Origin: an uncultured Eggerthellaceae bacterium
GTDB lineage: Bacteria; Actinomycetota; Coriobacteriia; Coriobacteriales; Eggerthellaceae
Length of the DNA: 64,000 nucleotides
Direction of reading: 5' to 3'
Assembly: GCA_910588985.1 (NCBI GenBank)
Contig: CAJURO010000002.1
Span: 1-64,000 of the forward strand
The position numbers and the translations under genes were made by a program. This document shows positions 54,521 to 62,473 of the stretch, one piece after another. Position 1 is the first letter of the stretch, and every line of letters starts with the position of its first letter. The notes beneath the pieces were generated by a model that made no database searches, had not been told where the DNA came from, and saw only the letters and a list, made by a program, of their open reading frames with translations.

Positions 54521-56038
54521 ATGGCTAACGGCGAAGACACATTCCATCAAGACGATGAGCATAAGAGCGTGATGAAGGACTATCTTGCACGGGCGCAGGC
54601 GGCCAGTGATGCAGGCGATCCCCTTCTGAGCATGTACCTCTACCTTGCCGCATTCGAGCAGGCAAGTGGTGAGGATGAGGTGCCGAGCGAGGATGCGCTC
54701 GTTGGGCTCAAGCAGGCGTGGGCTCTTGCCTACGCGAACAAGGAGCGCTCGCTTGCTGAGTATATCTTCGAGAAGCTCGAGCCTTATCTGTCAAGCGACG
54801 AGATCAAGATATGCTCTGAGCAGTTGCAGAGCTTGGTGTTCGATAAGCTTGAGGAATTTGGGCTTTCTCGTCAGGAGCTCGAAGAGATGGCGCAAATGAT
54901 CTCGGAGGACCTTCAGCTCTCCGATACGCCTATCGTGAAGATCGAAGAGATCGTCTCCTCGCATATTCCAGGAGCCCAAGTTCATATCAGCGCGATCGGC
55001 ACCAAAGGCGATGAGAGCATACCCTCTGGCTCAGAGCTTGCTTTGCCGCCGAGCGAGATGACGCTCGATGCGGCAGAGGATGATGGCTTCGTTCCGAATA
55101 CCACCTCTCTCGACTATTCGAGCATTGCTGGTTATCAGAGCGTGATCGAGCGCATGCGCTCCTTTGGCATCGGTGTCGCAGGCGATGAGGATTTCAAGCG
55201 CTTCGTCGAGATGCTCAACGCGCGACACGGACTCGCCAAGATGCCTGCACTCGATGTGCTGCTCTTCAGATCGATGGCACGCGAGGATGCGAATCGTTTC
55301 ATCGTGGCTACGCTGAATGAGCTCAAGATGCCGACTATCCACATGCGCATGGAGGAGAGCGTACAAGGCGTTCCCATCCTTTGCGTGAGTGCGAACTCGG
55401 CAGACCTTGGCAAGACAGGCTCATTGCAGGACGTCTTCGCTGATGGTGGCGTTCTCGTGCTCGAGGACCTTGATCTTTGGACATCACCCGCACAAGGCTT
55501 CCCCGAGGATAATCCTGCGCTTCTCATGATGCAGCTGACACGTGGTGCGCGCGAAGCGGTGAACCTCATCACGTCAGCGATAGACAACCCTTCGGTCCAA
55601 GTCATCGCTTCATCGTCGCTCTCGCGCCAGATAGATGGCTTCTTCCTTGACTTGCTTGAACCAATGGAGATCATCGATATCGATTACCCTACGCCTGAGG
55701 AGCGCGTATCGATCTGGATGGATATTTCGCGCGAGCACCCCTCGTTCAGAGCGGTGAACAAGGCTGATCTTGTCAGGCTCTCAGCGAACATACCTCGCTT
55801 TGATATCTACATGGCTGCGCGGGAAGCTATCGAAGAGGCGTACAAGCAGGCGCTCGCTACGCGAAAGTACTGCGCTGTCACGAGCGACAACATCTTTGAC
55901 AAGCTTGCCGCCTACCAGCCTCTTGAATCCGCGGAATACACCGAGCTTGAGGATAAGGTCGTCAAGGAGTTCTCTTACGATATCGCCGAGATCGAAGAGA
56001 TGATGAATGCATCGTCGGACACTTCGGATGGGCAGTAG
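54521..56038 (+). CDS. Degenerate AAA+ ATPase-like protein
   Basis: A 505-residue protein with a helical, TPR-like N-terminus (about 15-115) and a C-terminal AAA+ domain that has lost its P-loop. The strand that should lead into Walker A reads DVLLFRSMAREDANRF (245-260), without G-x-G-K-T. A Walker B-like VLVLEDLDLW (311-320), a sensor-1-like VQVIASSSLSRQID (359-372), and a typical lid (YPTPEERVSIWMDIS...IYMAAREAIEEA, 389-440) are kept. ATP binding in the usual way is unlikely. GAGGTG precedes ATG 54521; the frame opens at 54476. It lies 15 bases upstream of mntP. Confidence 0.8.
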   Translation: MANGEDTFHQDDEHKSVMKDYLARAQAASDAGDPLLSMYLYLAAFEQASGEDEVPSEDALVGLKQAWALAYANKERSLAEYIFEKLEPYLSSDEIKICSEQLQSLVFDKLEEFGLSRQELEEMAQMISEDLQLSDTPIVKIEEIVSSHIPGAQVHISAIGTKGDESIPSGSELALPPSEMTLDAAEDDGFVPNTTSLDYSSIAGYQSVIERMRSFGIGVAGDEDFKRFVEMLNARHGLAKMPALDVLLFRSMAREDANRFIVATLNELKMPTIHMRMEESVQGVPILCVSANSADLGKTGSLQDVFADGGVLVLEDLDLWTSPAQGFPEDNPALLMMQLTRGAREAVNLITSAIDNPSVQVIASSSLSRQIDGFFLDLLEPMEIIDIDYPTPEERVSIWMDISREHPSFRAVNKADLVRLSANIPRFDIYMAAREAIEEAYKQALATRKYCAVTSDNIFDKLAAYQPLESAEYTELEDKVVKEFSYDIAEIEEMMNASSDTSDGQ

Positions 56039-56053
56039 GGAAACGCTTGGGCA

Positions 56054-56626
56054 ATGGGGTTCATTGAGCTTGCGCTGATAGGCATCGGTCTTGCGATGGA
56101 TGCGTTCGCCGTATCCATCTGCAAAGGGCTTGCCTCGCCTTCGCGCGACATGCGCACAGCCTTGATCCTTGCGGCCTCGTTCGGGTTCTTCCAAGGCTTG
56201 ATGCCCGTCATCGGGTATTTCCTTGGCGCGTCGTTCTCCACGTTCATCGAGCCTGTCGATCATTGGATCGCTTTCGTGCTCCTTGTGCTGATCGGGGCCA
56301 AGATGGTCTACGATGCCATTCGCGGCGACGACGAAGGGGAGGGTTGCGACTCGCGCACGAGCGTGAAGGAGATCATCATGCTCTCCATCGCGACGAGCAT
56401 CGATGCGCTTGCGATCGGCATATCCTTTGCGCTTCTCTCAGTTGACATCGTGCAAGCCGCGCTTACGATCGGCATCATCACCTTCGCGCTGTCCTTCATA
56501 GGATTTTGGATAGGGCACGCATTCGGCGCTCGCTTTGAAAAGGGCGCGCTCATATTCGGAGGCATCGTGCTCATCCTCATTGGGCTCAAGATCCTCTTCG
56601 AGCATCTTGGCTTCTTGTCGCTCTAG
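56054..56626 (+). CDS. mntP: Manganese efflux pump MntP
   Basis: MntP exports Mn2+ from the cytoplasm. The 190-residue protein has six hydrophobic helices and the two internally repeated Asp motifs of the family: GIGLAMDAFAVSICKGLA near the N-terminus and SIATSIDALAIGISFALL in the second half. Length is normal. The gap to the upstream gene is 15 bases, too short for a yybP-ykoY riboswitch. Its stop codon shares a CTAG with the stop of convergent pheA. Confidence 0.94.
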   Translation: MGFIELALIGIGLAMDAFAVSICKGLASPSRDMRTALILAASFGFFQGLMPVIGYFLGASFSTFIEPVDHWIAFVLLVLIGAKMVYDAIRGDDEGEGCDSRTSVKEIIMLSIATSIDALAIGISFALLSVDIVQAALTIGIITFALSFIGFWIGHAFGARFEKGALIFGGIVLILIGLKILFEHLGFLSL

Positions 56627-57516
56627 TCTTGGGATTGAGCGCTGTCCTTTTCAGTGCTGATGACGGGATAAGAGCCAAGCACCTTGACTTCGCGCAGCTT
56701 CAATCTGAGGCAAGCAAGGGCAGTTTGCACATCGATGTCGCTATCATGCCCGGTGAACTCCACGAAGAACATATAGTCTCCGAGCGCTTGCTTGAGAGGG
56801 CGTGATTGGATCATCGTGAGGTTGATGCCTGCGTATGCGAATTCCGAGAGGATCATATGGAGCGTACCCGCTTTGTCCATCTTCATGAAGAGCGCCAGGG
56901 TGGTCTTGTACCTGGCTTGTGCATGAGGCGAGAGCTCGATCGTGGTGCCCGCTCTGCCAATGAGGGCGAATGCGGTTTGGTTGCCGAGATGGTCTTCGAT
57001 ATCCATGGCCTCGACCTTGCATCCATAGAGGTCTCCGGCAAACGCATTGGCAATGCCGGCGATCTCTGGATCCTGCGCGGCAAGGCGTGCGCTCTCAGCA
57101 GTCGATGACGTGATGAGCGTCTCGCGTCCAGGGAGCTTCTCGTTAAGGTAGCGTCGGCATTGGGCAAGCCCTTGCGGATGCGATGCAACGGTCCTGATGC
57201 GTAGAGGGTCGGAATCGGGAGCGGTCAGGAGGCAGTGATGGATATCGACGACGGTCTCCGCAAGGATGATCGCGCTTGAGCGGAATGCGAAGTTGTCAAG
57301 CGTAGCGGTGACAGGGCCTTCGAGCGAGTTCTCCTTGCCCACGACGCCATAGAGGCATCTTCCGCGATCAACGCAATCGAATACATCATCGAATGACGTG
57401 CATTCGATGAGCTCGGGGTCATCGATGTTGAGCGCATCGGCGAAGATGAGCGCAGCTTCATGACAGTATGTTCCGAATGGGCCGAGGAATGCGATCGATC
57501 GTTCTCTGTCGCTCAT
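56623..57516 (-). CDS. pheA: Prephenate dehydratase with ACT domain, altered TRF motif
   Basis: PheA converts prephenate to phenylpyruvate for phenylalanine synthesis. The 297-residue product has the dehydratase domain (AFLGPFGTYCHEAA, GVVGKENSLEGPVTATLDN, HHCLL, SHPQGLAQC, TSSTAESARLAA) and a C-terminal ACT domain (AYAGINLTMIQSRP) for Phe feedback. The catalytic TRF motif reads T181-A182-F183 (codon GCA), losing the conserved Arg, and GVVPIENS reads GVVGKENS. ATG 57516 has AGGAAGG upstream; the frame reaches back to 57624. It may be active with altered kinetics. Confidence 0.9.
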   Translation of the reverse strand: MSDRERSIAFLGPFGTYCHEAALIFADALNIDDPELIECTSFDDVFDCVDRGRCLYGVVGKENSLEGPVTATLDNFAFRSSAIILAETVVDIHHCLLTAPDSDPLRIRTVASHPQGLAQCRRYLNEKLPGRETLITSSTAESARLAAQDPEIAGIANAFAGDLYGCKVEAMDIEDHLGNQTAFALIGRAGTTIELSPHAQARYKTTLALFMKMDKAGTLHMILSEFAYAGINLTMIQSRPLKQALGDYMFFVEFTGHDSDIDVQTALACLRLKLREVKVLGSYPVISTEKDSAQSQD

Positions 57517-57631
57517 GGTTGGCCTTCCTACTTTGACCAGGTGTTTTTTCTCGTTCGCTATGATACTCATTTCTTTAAGGCACAGAGCTCGAGATAGTTC
57601 GGTTTCTGGCATATGGCAACGCAAAGATGCA

Positions 57632-57657
57632 TGTTACATTTGATAGCAACGGTAACA
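57632..57657. promoter_or_regulatory. Inverted repeat upstream of the hydrogenase operon
   Basis: TGTTAC (57632-57637) and GTAACA (57652-57657), exact reverse complements with a 14-base spacer, lie between divergent pheA and the hydrogenase operon, about 125 bases before the hydrogenase start. The spacing suits a dimeric regulator such as a CRP/FNR or Rrf2-type protein, but the sequence matches no consensus I can name. A TAGAAT at 57729-57734 may be the -10 of the hydrogenase promoter; no -35 is clear. Confidence 0.4.
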
Positions 57658-57780
57658 TTTTGTGCCCACTTACTCCCATAAATCCCACATAGTGCTTCAA
57701 CAGAAGGGAAGTTGCGTTTTGTCACATATAGAATGTTCCCTGTTTGTAAAAGAGAAGGAGCACCTAGAGGGGGTGTGCAG

Positions 57781-59091
57781 ATGGAAGAGAATGCCATGAT
57801 GACAGATGCTCTCGGCATTTTGGAATCTCGTGGAGTCACTCGCCGCAGCTTCATGAAGCTTTGCGCAGGCGTTGCTGCAGCAGCGGGGCTATCAAGCGTA
57901 GCGATCCCACGTGTTGCCGAAGCTATCGAGCAATCTGTAATTGGCGCTACATCGGGTGATCTGTATCCGGTCATCTGGATCGAGGGAGCCTCGTGTACAG
58001 GCTGTACTGAGTCGTTCGCGCAGATCGAGACACCTGATGTTGCATCGGTCGTCCTTGATGTGATCTCTCTGAACTATTCAGAGACGCTCTCTGCAGCGGC
58101 AGGCTATTCAGTCGAAGAGGCCAAGGCGCAGACCATTGCTGCAGGTAACTACATCTTGATCTACGAGGGCGCGGTTCTTGAAGGCTGGGGCGGCAACGCA
58201 TTGCGTGCTGCTGGCGAAACCGGCATCGAGTCGCTGGTCGAGGCAGCGGAGAGCGCGAATGCGGTCGTCGCTGTTGGGTCATGTGCTGTGAACGGTGGTT
58301 GGTGCGCAGCATATCCCAATCCGTCGAAGGCCGTGGGCGTTCAGCAGTACCTTCAGAAGGAAGGCATCACCACGCCTGTCGTGAACATCCCCGGATGCCC
58401 TGTGAACCCCGAATGGGTCATGTCAGTGCTTGTTGACGTTGTCATGCTGCAAGACCCGACGCTGCTCGAGCTCAACAGCTTCAATGAGCCTGCGGGGCTT
58501 TTCAACCAGACCATCCATGACAATTGCGAGCGTCGTGGTCATTTCGAGAATGGCGAATTCGTCTATGAGTTCGGCTCCGAGGAAGAGAAGCTCGGATACT
58601 GCCTCTATCCTCTGGGATGCCGTGGCCCGCAGACAAAGGCGCTCTGTGGCGTTACGCTTTGGAACAACCGCAGGTCTTGGTGCGTCCAGGCTGGTGCTCC
58701 TTGTATCGGATGCTGCGAGGCGAATCCGAACAACCCAGGTGACAACTGGGTCGAGGTTAACACGCCGTTCCGCGCACGCTTCCGCGACCTTCGCATCCAA
58801 GAGCTCAAGTTCCAGCCTGAGCCTGTTGCATGGGCTATCACGGGAATCGTTGCCGTGGCGCTTGTCATCCATGGCTTCGGCATGAAGAAGACGGGCCGTA
58901 TGGATGGCGGTGCGCCGTTCGAGCCGATCCGCAAGTGGGATAAGAACCATCCGAACGAGGCTATCGGCACCTACGCTGACCCTGAGCAGGGCGGCCCTGT
59001 GCTCTCAGCTGAGCTCGTCGAGGACAATTCGCATAAGCCATCTGCGCCAGCCGACGAGGTCGTCGCAGATTACGAGGAATCAAAGGAATAG
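57781..59091 (+). CDS. [NiFe] hydrogenase small subunit
   Basis: The small subunit carries three iron-sulfur clusters and passes electrons from the NiFe site. The 436-residue product has a Tat signal with twin arginines R21-R22 (TRRSFMKLCAGVAAAAG), the proximal-cluster motif EGASCTGCTESF, further cluster cysteines (GSCAVNGGWCAAYP, NIPGCPVNPEW, CERRGHF, GYCLYPLGCRGP, WCVQAGAPCIGCCE), and a C-terminal membrane helix (AWAITGIVAVALVIHGFG) typical of membrane-bound uptake enzymes. ATG 57781 follows a G-rich ribosome-binding site; the frame opens at 57712. Confidence 0.96.
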   Translation: MEENAMMTDALGILESRGVTRRSFMKLCAGVAAAAGLSSVAIPRVAEAIEQSVIGATSGDLYPVIWIEGASCTGCTESFAQIETPDVASVVLDVISLNYSETLSAAAGYSVEEAKAQTIAAGNYILIYEGAVLEGWGGNALRAAGETGIESLVEAAESANAVVAVGSCAVNGGWCAAYPNPSKAVGVQQYLQKEGITTPVVNIPGCPVNPEWVMSVLVDVVMLQDPTLLELNSFNEPAGLFNQTIHDNCERRGHFENGEFVYEFGSEEEKLGYCLYPLGCRGPQTKALCGVTLWNNRRSWCVQAGAPCIGCCEANPNNPGDNWVEVNTPFRARFRDLRIQELKFQPEPVAWAITGIVAVALVIHGFGMKKTGRMDGGAPFEPIRKWDKNHPNEAIGTYADPEQGGPVLSAELVEDNSHKPSAPADEVVADYEESKE

Positions 59092-59106
59092 GGGGTGAGC
59101 TGATAC

Positions 59107-60780
59107 ATGACACGTTCAATCATCGATCCGATCACACGTATCGAAGGACATCTGCGTGTGGAGATGGAGGTAGAGCAGGGCGTCGTAACCGATGCTTGGG
59201 TCTCTGGCGGATGCTTCCGCGGCATGGAGATGGTAGTGCAGGATAGAACGCCTGAGGATGCAGCTCAGATCGTTCAGCGCATTTGCGGTGTATGCCCGGT
59301 CTCTCATGCGCATGCATCGTCCATCGCTGCCGAGAAGGCATATGGGATCACCATCTCGAACAATGCGCGACTCGTGCGCAACCTCATCGAAGGCGCGCAG
59401 TTCCTGCATTCGCATATCCTGTGGTTCTACAACCTTTGCGCGCTTGACTATGTCAATCCGCTCGATGCGCTCAATGCCAATGTTGCAGATACCTATGATC
59501 TTGCACAGCAGGCTGGCACATCCATGGATACCGATTTCGCTGGTCTCAAGGAGAAGCTCGAGGCATTCGCTGCCAATGGACAGCTCTCCATCTTCTCTGG
59601 CAACTGGTTCGAGTGCGACAACGGAACCGGCTACAAGCTTCCACCAGAGCTCAACCTCATCTGCACGGCCCATTACCTTGAGGCATTGAAGATGCAGGCA
59701 CGCGCTTCGGAGATCGCAGCGCTTCTGGGTGGCAAGATGCCGCATGTCATGACGCTTGTCCCTGGTGGCACCGCATTCTATCCGACAGAGCAGAAGCTCG
59801 ATGACCTGTGGGCCATGGCCAACGAGATCTATGACTGGGTCTCTACGACGATGATCCAGGACACGCTTGCTCTTGCTCCGTTCTATAAGGATGTATTCAC
59901 CTTCGGCAAGGGCTGTGGCCGCTATATCGCTTGGGGTGTCTTCGAGGGTCCTGAGTGGCCATATGGAGATGATTACATCGCTCAGATGCGTCATCGCTAT
60001 CTGCCGATGGGCGTTCTCAATGAGGACCTTGAGGTCTCTGATGTTGAAGAGTCCTTCATCACCGAGTACATGGGCCATTCTTGGTACAAGGGTGACGCTA
60101 CCTATGAATCACCATACTTCGTTACCGAGCCTGAGTTCACCGAATACAATGTTGAGGATCGCTATAGCTGGGTCAAGTGCCCGGCCTATGATGGCAAGCC
60201 GATGGAGGCAGGTGGATTCTCCCGCATCCTGGCTGCATACAAGCGTGGCGTTCCGTTCATCGTCGAGCAGGTGGACGCTCTTCTCGTGGCGCTTGGTGCG
60301 AACAAGGGCGATCTCTCTGTTCTGCAGAACACCATGGGTCGTACCGCAACGCGTCAGATCGAGACGCTCTATATCGCAGGCCTCATGAAGGAATGGACTC
60401 TTGAGCTCATGGAGGCGATCGCTGGTGGCGATTCCACGTACTTCCGCGAGCCAATGACCACGACTGGTGAGGGAACGGGCTTCTGGGAGGCTCCGCGTGG
60501 TGCTCTCTATCACTCCGAGAAGGTCACGAATGGCAAGGTTGACGGGTACCAGATCATCATCCCATCAACATGGAACCTTGCGCCGATGAATGCTGATGGC
60601 GTTCATGGTCCGATGGAGCAAGCGCTGATCGGTTGCCCTGTTGAGGATATCGAGATGCCGATCAATGCCCTTCGTACCGTTCATAGCTTCGATCCTTGCA
60701 CTGCGTGCGCTGTGCACGTGACCGAGCCTGCAACAGGTAAGTCATTCAAGACGGTCACAAGCCCTTGGGGGGTGAAGTAA
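59107..60780 (+). CDS. [NiFe] hydrogenase large subunit
   Basis: The 557-residue catalytic subunit holds the NiFe(CN)2CO centre. Ligand cysteines are present in RICGVCPVSH (C60, C63) and DPCTACAVH (C531, C534). About 20 residues follow H537 and form the C-terminal peptide that a maturation endopeptidase removes after nickel insertion. Length is normal for group 1 enzymes. GGGGGTGAG precedes the ATG. Neither the endopeptidase nor hyp maturation genes are in the window. Confidence 0.97.
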   Translation: MTRSIIDPITRIEGHLRVEMEVEQGVVTDAWVSGGCFRGMEMVVQDRTPEDAAQIVQRICGVCPVSHAHASSIAAEKAYGITISNNARLVRNLIEGAQFLHSHILWFYNLCALDYVNPLDALNANVADTYDLAQQAGTSMDTDFAGLKEKLEAFAANGQLSIFSGNWFECDNGTGYKLPPELNLICTAHYLEALKMQARASEIAALLGGKMPHVMTLVPGGTAFYPTEQKLDDLWAMANEIYDWVSTTMIQDTLALAPFYKDVFTFGKGCGRYIAWGVFEGPEWPYGDDYIAQMRHRYLPMGVLNEDLEVSDVEESFITEYMGHSWYKGDATYESPYFVTEPEFTEYNVEDRYSWVKCPAYDGKPMEAGGFSRILAAYKRGVPFIVEQVDALLVALGANKGDLSVLQNTMGRTATRQIETLYIAGLMKEWTLELMEAIAGGDSTYFREPMTTTGEGTGFWEAPRGALYHSEKVTNGKVDGYQIIIPSTWNLAPMNADGVHGPMEQALIGCPVEDIEMPINALRTVHSFDPCTACAVHVTEPATGKSFKTVTSPWGVK

Positions 60781-61473
60781 ATGGCACATCTCGCGCATTA
60801 TCGTGAAGCACACCCAATGGTGTTCGTTGTGACCCATTGGATCAATCTCGTGAGCATGATCTTGCTCATCCTTACAGGCTTCATCATCCATTATCCGTTC
60901 ATCGCGGGCATCATGGGCATCTGCCGTGGCGTGCATCTGTTCTGCGGCTTCGTGCTCTTCTTCAACTGCTTGTTCCGCATCGTTGCTTCCTTCTTCGTGA
61001 AGTCAGCACCTACGGGCGGTACCCGTAAGATGGTCACGGACTACAAGACGTGGCTTCCTCAAAAGGACAATCGTCATCAGGGTGGCGCATGGATCAAGTA
61101 CTATCTGTTCATGAAGAAGGACCATCCCCTCTCAGCGAAGCTTGGCGTGCCGCAGAAGATCTCCTATCTGTGCATCCCGATTTTGATCATCGTCATGTTC
61201 TGGACGGGCCTTTGCCTGTGGGGCGCAACGATGAACTGGGCACCCATCGCTTGGACCATCAATCTGGTTGGTGGCGCAATGAGCATCCGCATCATCCACT
61301 ATTACATGATGTTCGTGTTCATCTGCTTCATGTTCCTGCATATCTACCTGGCAAATGTTGAGGGCATCGCCCCAACGAAGCTCATGTTCGCGCGCAAGGA
61401 GCATGGCGGCTTGGTGTACGATCCAGACATCCATAACATTGTTGGTGAGGATTTCGACCCCAAGCACGACTAG
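60781..61473 (+). CDS. [NiFe] hydrogenase b-type cytochrome subunit
   Basis: The 230-residue protein anchors the hydrogenase and passes electrons to the quinone pool. It has four hydrophobic helices with histidines placed for two haems (HWINLVSMILLILTG, HLFCGFVLFFNC, RIIHYYMMFVFICFMFLHIY) as in HyaC/HupC. Its ATG directly follows the large-subunit stop, so the two are translationally coupled. A strong terminator closes the operon. Confidence 0.95.
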   Translation: MAHLAHYREAHPMVFVVTHWINLVSMILLILTGFIIHYPFIAGIMGICRGVHLFCGFVLFFNCLFRIVASFFVKSAPTGGTRKMVTDYKTWLPQKDNRHQGGAWIKYYLFMKKDHPLSAKLGVPQKISYLCIPILIIVMFWTGLCLWGATMNWAPIAWTINLVGGAMSIRIIHYYMMFVFICFMFLHIYLANVEGIAPTKLMFARKEHGGLVYDPDIHNIVGEDFDPKHD

Positions 61474-61497
61474 TCTGACGGCTTGTCTTTGATCGAC

Positions 61498-61532
61498 AAC
61501 AAGGCTCCCGTATGGGGGCCTTGTTCATTTTT
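61498..61532 (+). terminator. Intrinsic terminator after the hydrogenase operon
   Basis: A 12-bp stem, AACAAGGCTCCC (61498-61509) with GGGGGCCTTGTT (61514-61525), one G-T pair, loop GTAT, then CATTTTT. Confidence 0.92.
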
Positions 61533-61581
61533 GGGCGAAGATAAGTATTCGGTACTCCAAGCTGGAAATATCGCGTTTGAA

Positions 61582-61680
61582 GGTTGCCGCATGATGGTGA
61601 AAGCGAGGTAAGCCAAAGGAGCCGAGAGGCCTTGGCTCGAGGCGACGACGCGGCGAAACCTTCACCATCATGCGGCAACC
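61582..61680 (+). ncRNA. Candidate structured RNA, copy 2
   Basis: A perfect 20-bp stem (GGTTGCCGCATGATGGTGAA, 61582-61601, with TTCACCATCATGCGGCAACC, 61661-61680) closes the same core as at 41166-41263: GCGAGGTAAGCCAAAG, hairpin GCC-GAGA-GGC, CCTTGGCTCGA, GCGACGACGCGGCGA. The flanking sequence does not resemble copy 1, and the GCTCTGTTAAC ends are absent. Between copies the outer stem has changed on both sides, which supports selection on pairing. The U-tract needed for a terminator is missing. Confidence 0.55.
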
Positions 61681-61766
61681 CATCATGAATTCAATCTAGA
61701 ATTGCAGAGCATAGAATAAAAATGAAATCGACGATGGTGTGATGCCATGGTTGTGTCATACTGACG

Positions 61767-61875
61767 TATAGACCTTTAAAAGCGGTACAGAGAGACCGAC
61801 AAGGTACGAAGCCTCAATGAAGCAACCTTCCTTCGGTTTCGTCTGTACGCACTCGATCAAAAGATAAGGAGTGTG
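61767..61875 (+). promoter_or_regulatory. pyr operon -10 and PyrR-binding leader
   Basis: TATAGA (61767-61772) would start RNA near 61779. GGTACAGAGAGACC (61784-61797) matches the PyrR-binding loop consensus (CAGAGAG closed by GGU/ACC). GCG-G-TACAG (61782-61790) can instead pair with CTGTACGC (61843-61850), excluding the PyrR hairpin. CGCACTC (61848-61854) can pair with GAGTGTG (61869-61875) over the ribosome-binding site AAGGAG. No U-tract terminator is seen. This fits translational repression: UMP-PyrR binding frees the segment that masks the pyrR start. Confidence 0.65.
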
Positions 61876-61876
61876 T

Positions 61877-62470
61877 ATGAGCGATTCACCTGTCGTCAAG
61901 TCCGTTTGCATGGATGCAGACGAGATCGAGCGAGCTATCACACGCATAGCTCACCAAATCCTCGAGAACAACAAAGGAGCCGACAACCTCGCGCTTGTGG
62001 GAATCGTCACGCGCGGCGATGTGCTTGCGGGCATGCTGCGTGAGCGCATCGAAGAGATCGAAGGTATCCGTGTTCCGCTCGGCAAGCTTGACATCAGCTT
62101 CTACCGTGATGACTTCATGACGCACATCGCGCCTGAAGTGCTTGGTACGGACATCCCCTTCGATATCGATGGCATGCGCGTCATCCTCGTCGATGACGTA
62201 CTCTATACCGGACGTACGATCCGCGCAGCGCTCGATGCGCTCATGGATATCGGCCGTCCTTCATCAGTGCAGCTTGCGGTCCTCGTTGATCGCGGTCATC
62301 GCGAGTTGCCCATTCGTGCTGATTATGTTGGCAAGAACGTCCCTTCCTCAACTGATGAGAACGTCCGTCTCTTCATTGAGGAGATCGACGGGTTCTCAGC
62401 GGTGGAGATCCTCGAACGCAAGTCTGGAGAGCGTGCAGGAGCCGCTCCGCTTCCGAAAGAAGGTGCATAA
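61877..62470 (+). CDS. pyrR: Bifunctional pyr operon regulator / uracil phosphoribosyltransferase
   Basis: PyrR binds pyr mRNA when UMP is abundant and also has uracil phosphoribosyltransferase activity. The product, 197 residues from ATG 61877, has GIVTRGDVLAGML, KLDISFYRDDF and the PRPP loop VILVDDVLYTGRTIRAALDAL, then LVDRGHRELPIRADYVGKNVPSS typical of PyrR. AAGGAG is five bases upstream; a GTG at 61871 overlaps that site and is unlikely. It heads the pyrR-pyrB-pyrC operon and probably controls it through the leader just upstream. Confidence 0.96.
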   Translation: MSDSPVVKSVCMDADEIERAITRIAHQILENNKGADNLALVGIVTRGDVLAGMLRERIEEIEGIRVPLGKLDISFYRDDFMTHIAPEVLGTDIPFDIDGMRVILVDDVLYTGRTIRAALDALMDIGRPSSVQLAVLVDRGHRELPIRADYVGKNVPSSTDENVRLFIEEIDGFSAVEILERKSGERAGAAPLPKEGA

Positions 62471-62473
62471 CAG

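Larger units (their letters stand above)
61474..61876. other. Intergenic region: terminator, structured repeat copy 2, pyr leader
   Basis: This 403-base gap between the hydrogenase operon and pyrR has no coding signal. It holds, in order, a terminator (61498-61532), a structured repeat (61582-61680), an AT-rich spacer, and the pyrR promoter and leader (from about 61767). Confidence 0.8.

Noticed and set aside
56039..56053. Manganese (yybP-ykoY) riboswitch before mntP
   Set aside because: Only 15 bases separate mntP from the upstream gene.
61582..61680. Intrinsic terminator
   Set aside because: The long stem is not followed by a T tract, and a proper terminator for the hydrogenase operon already lies at 61498-61532.
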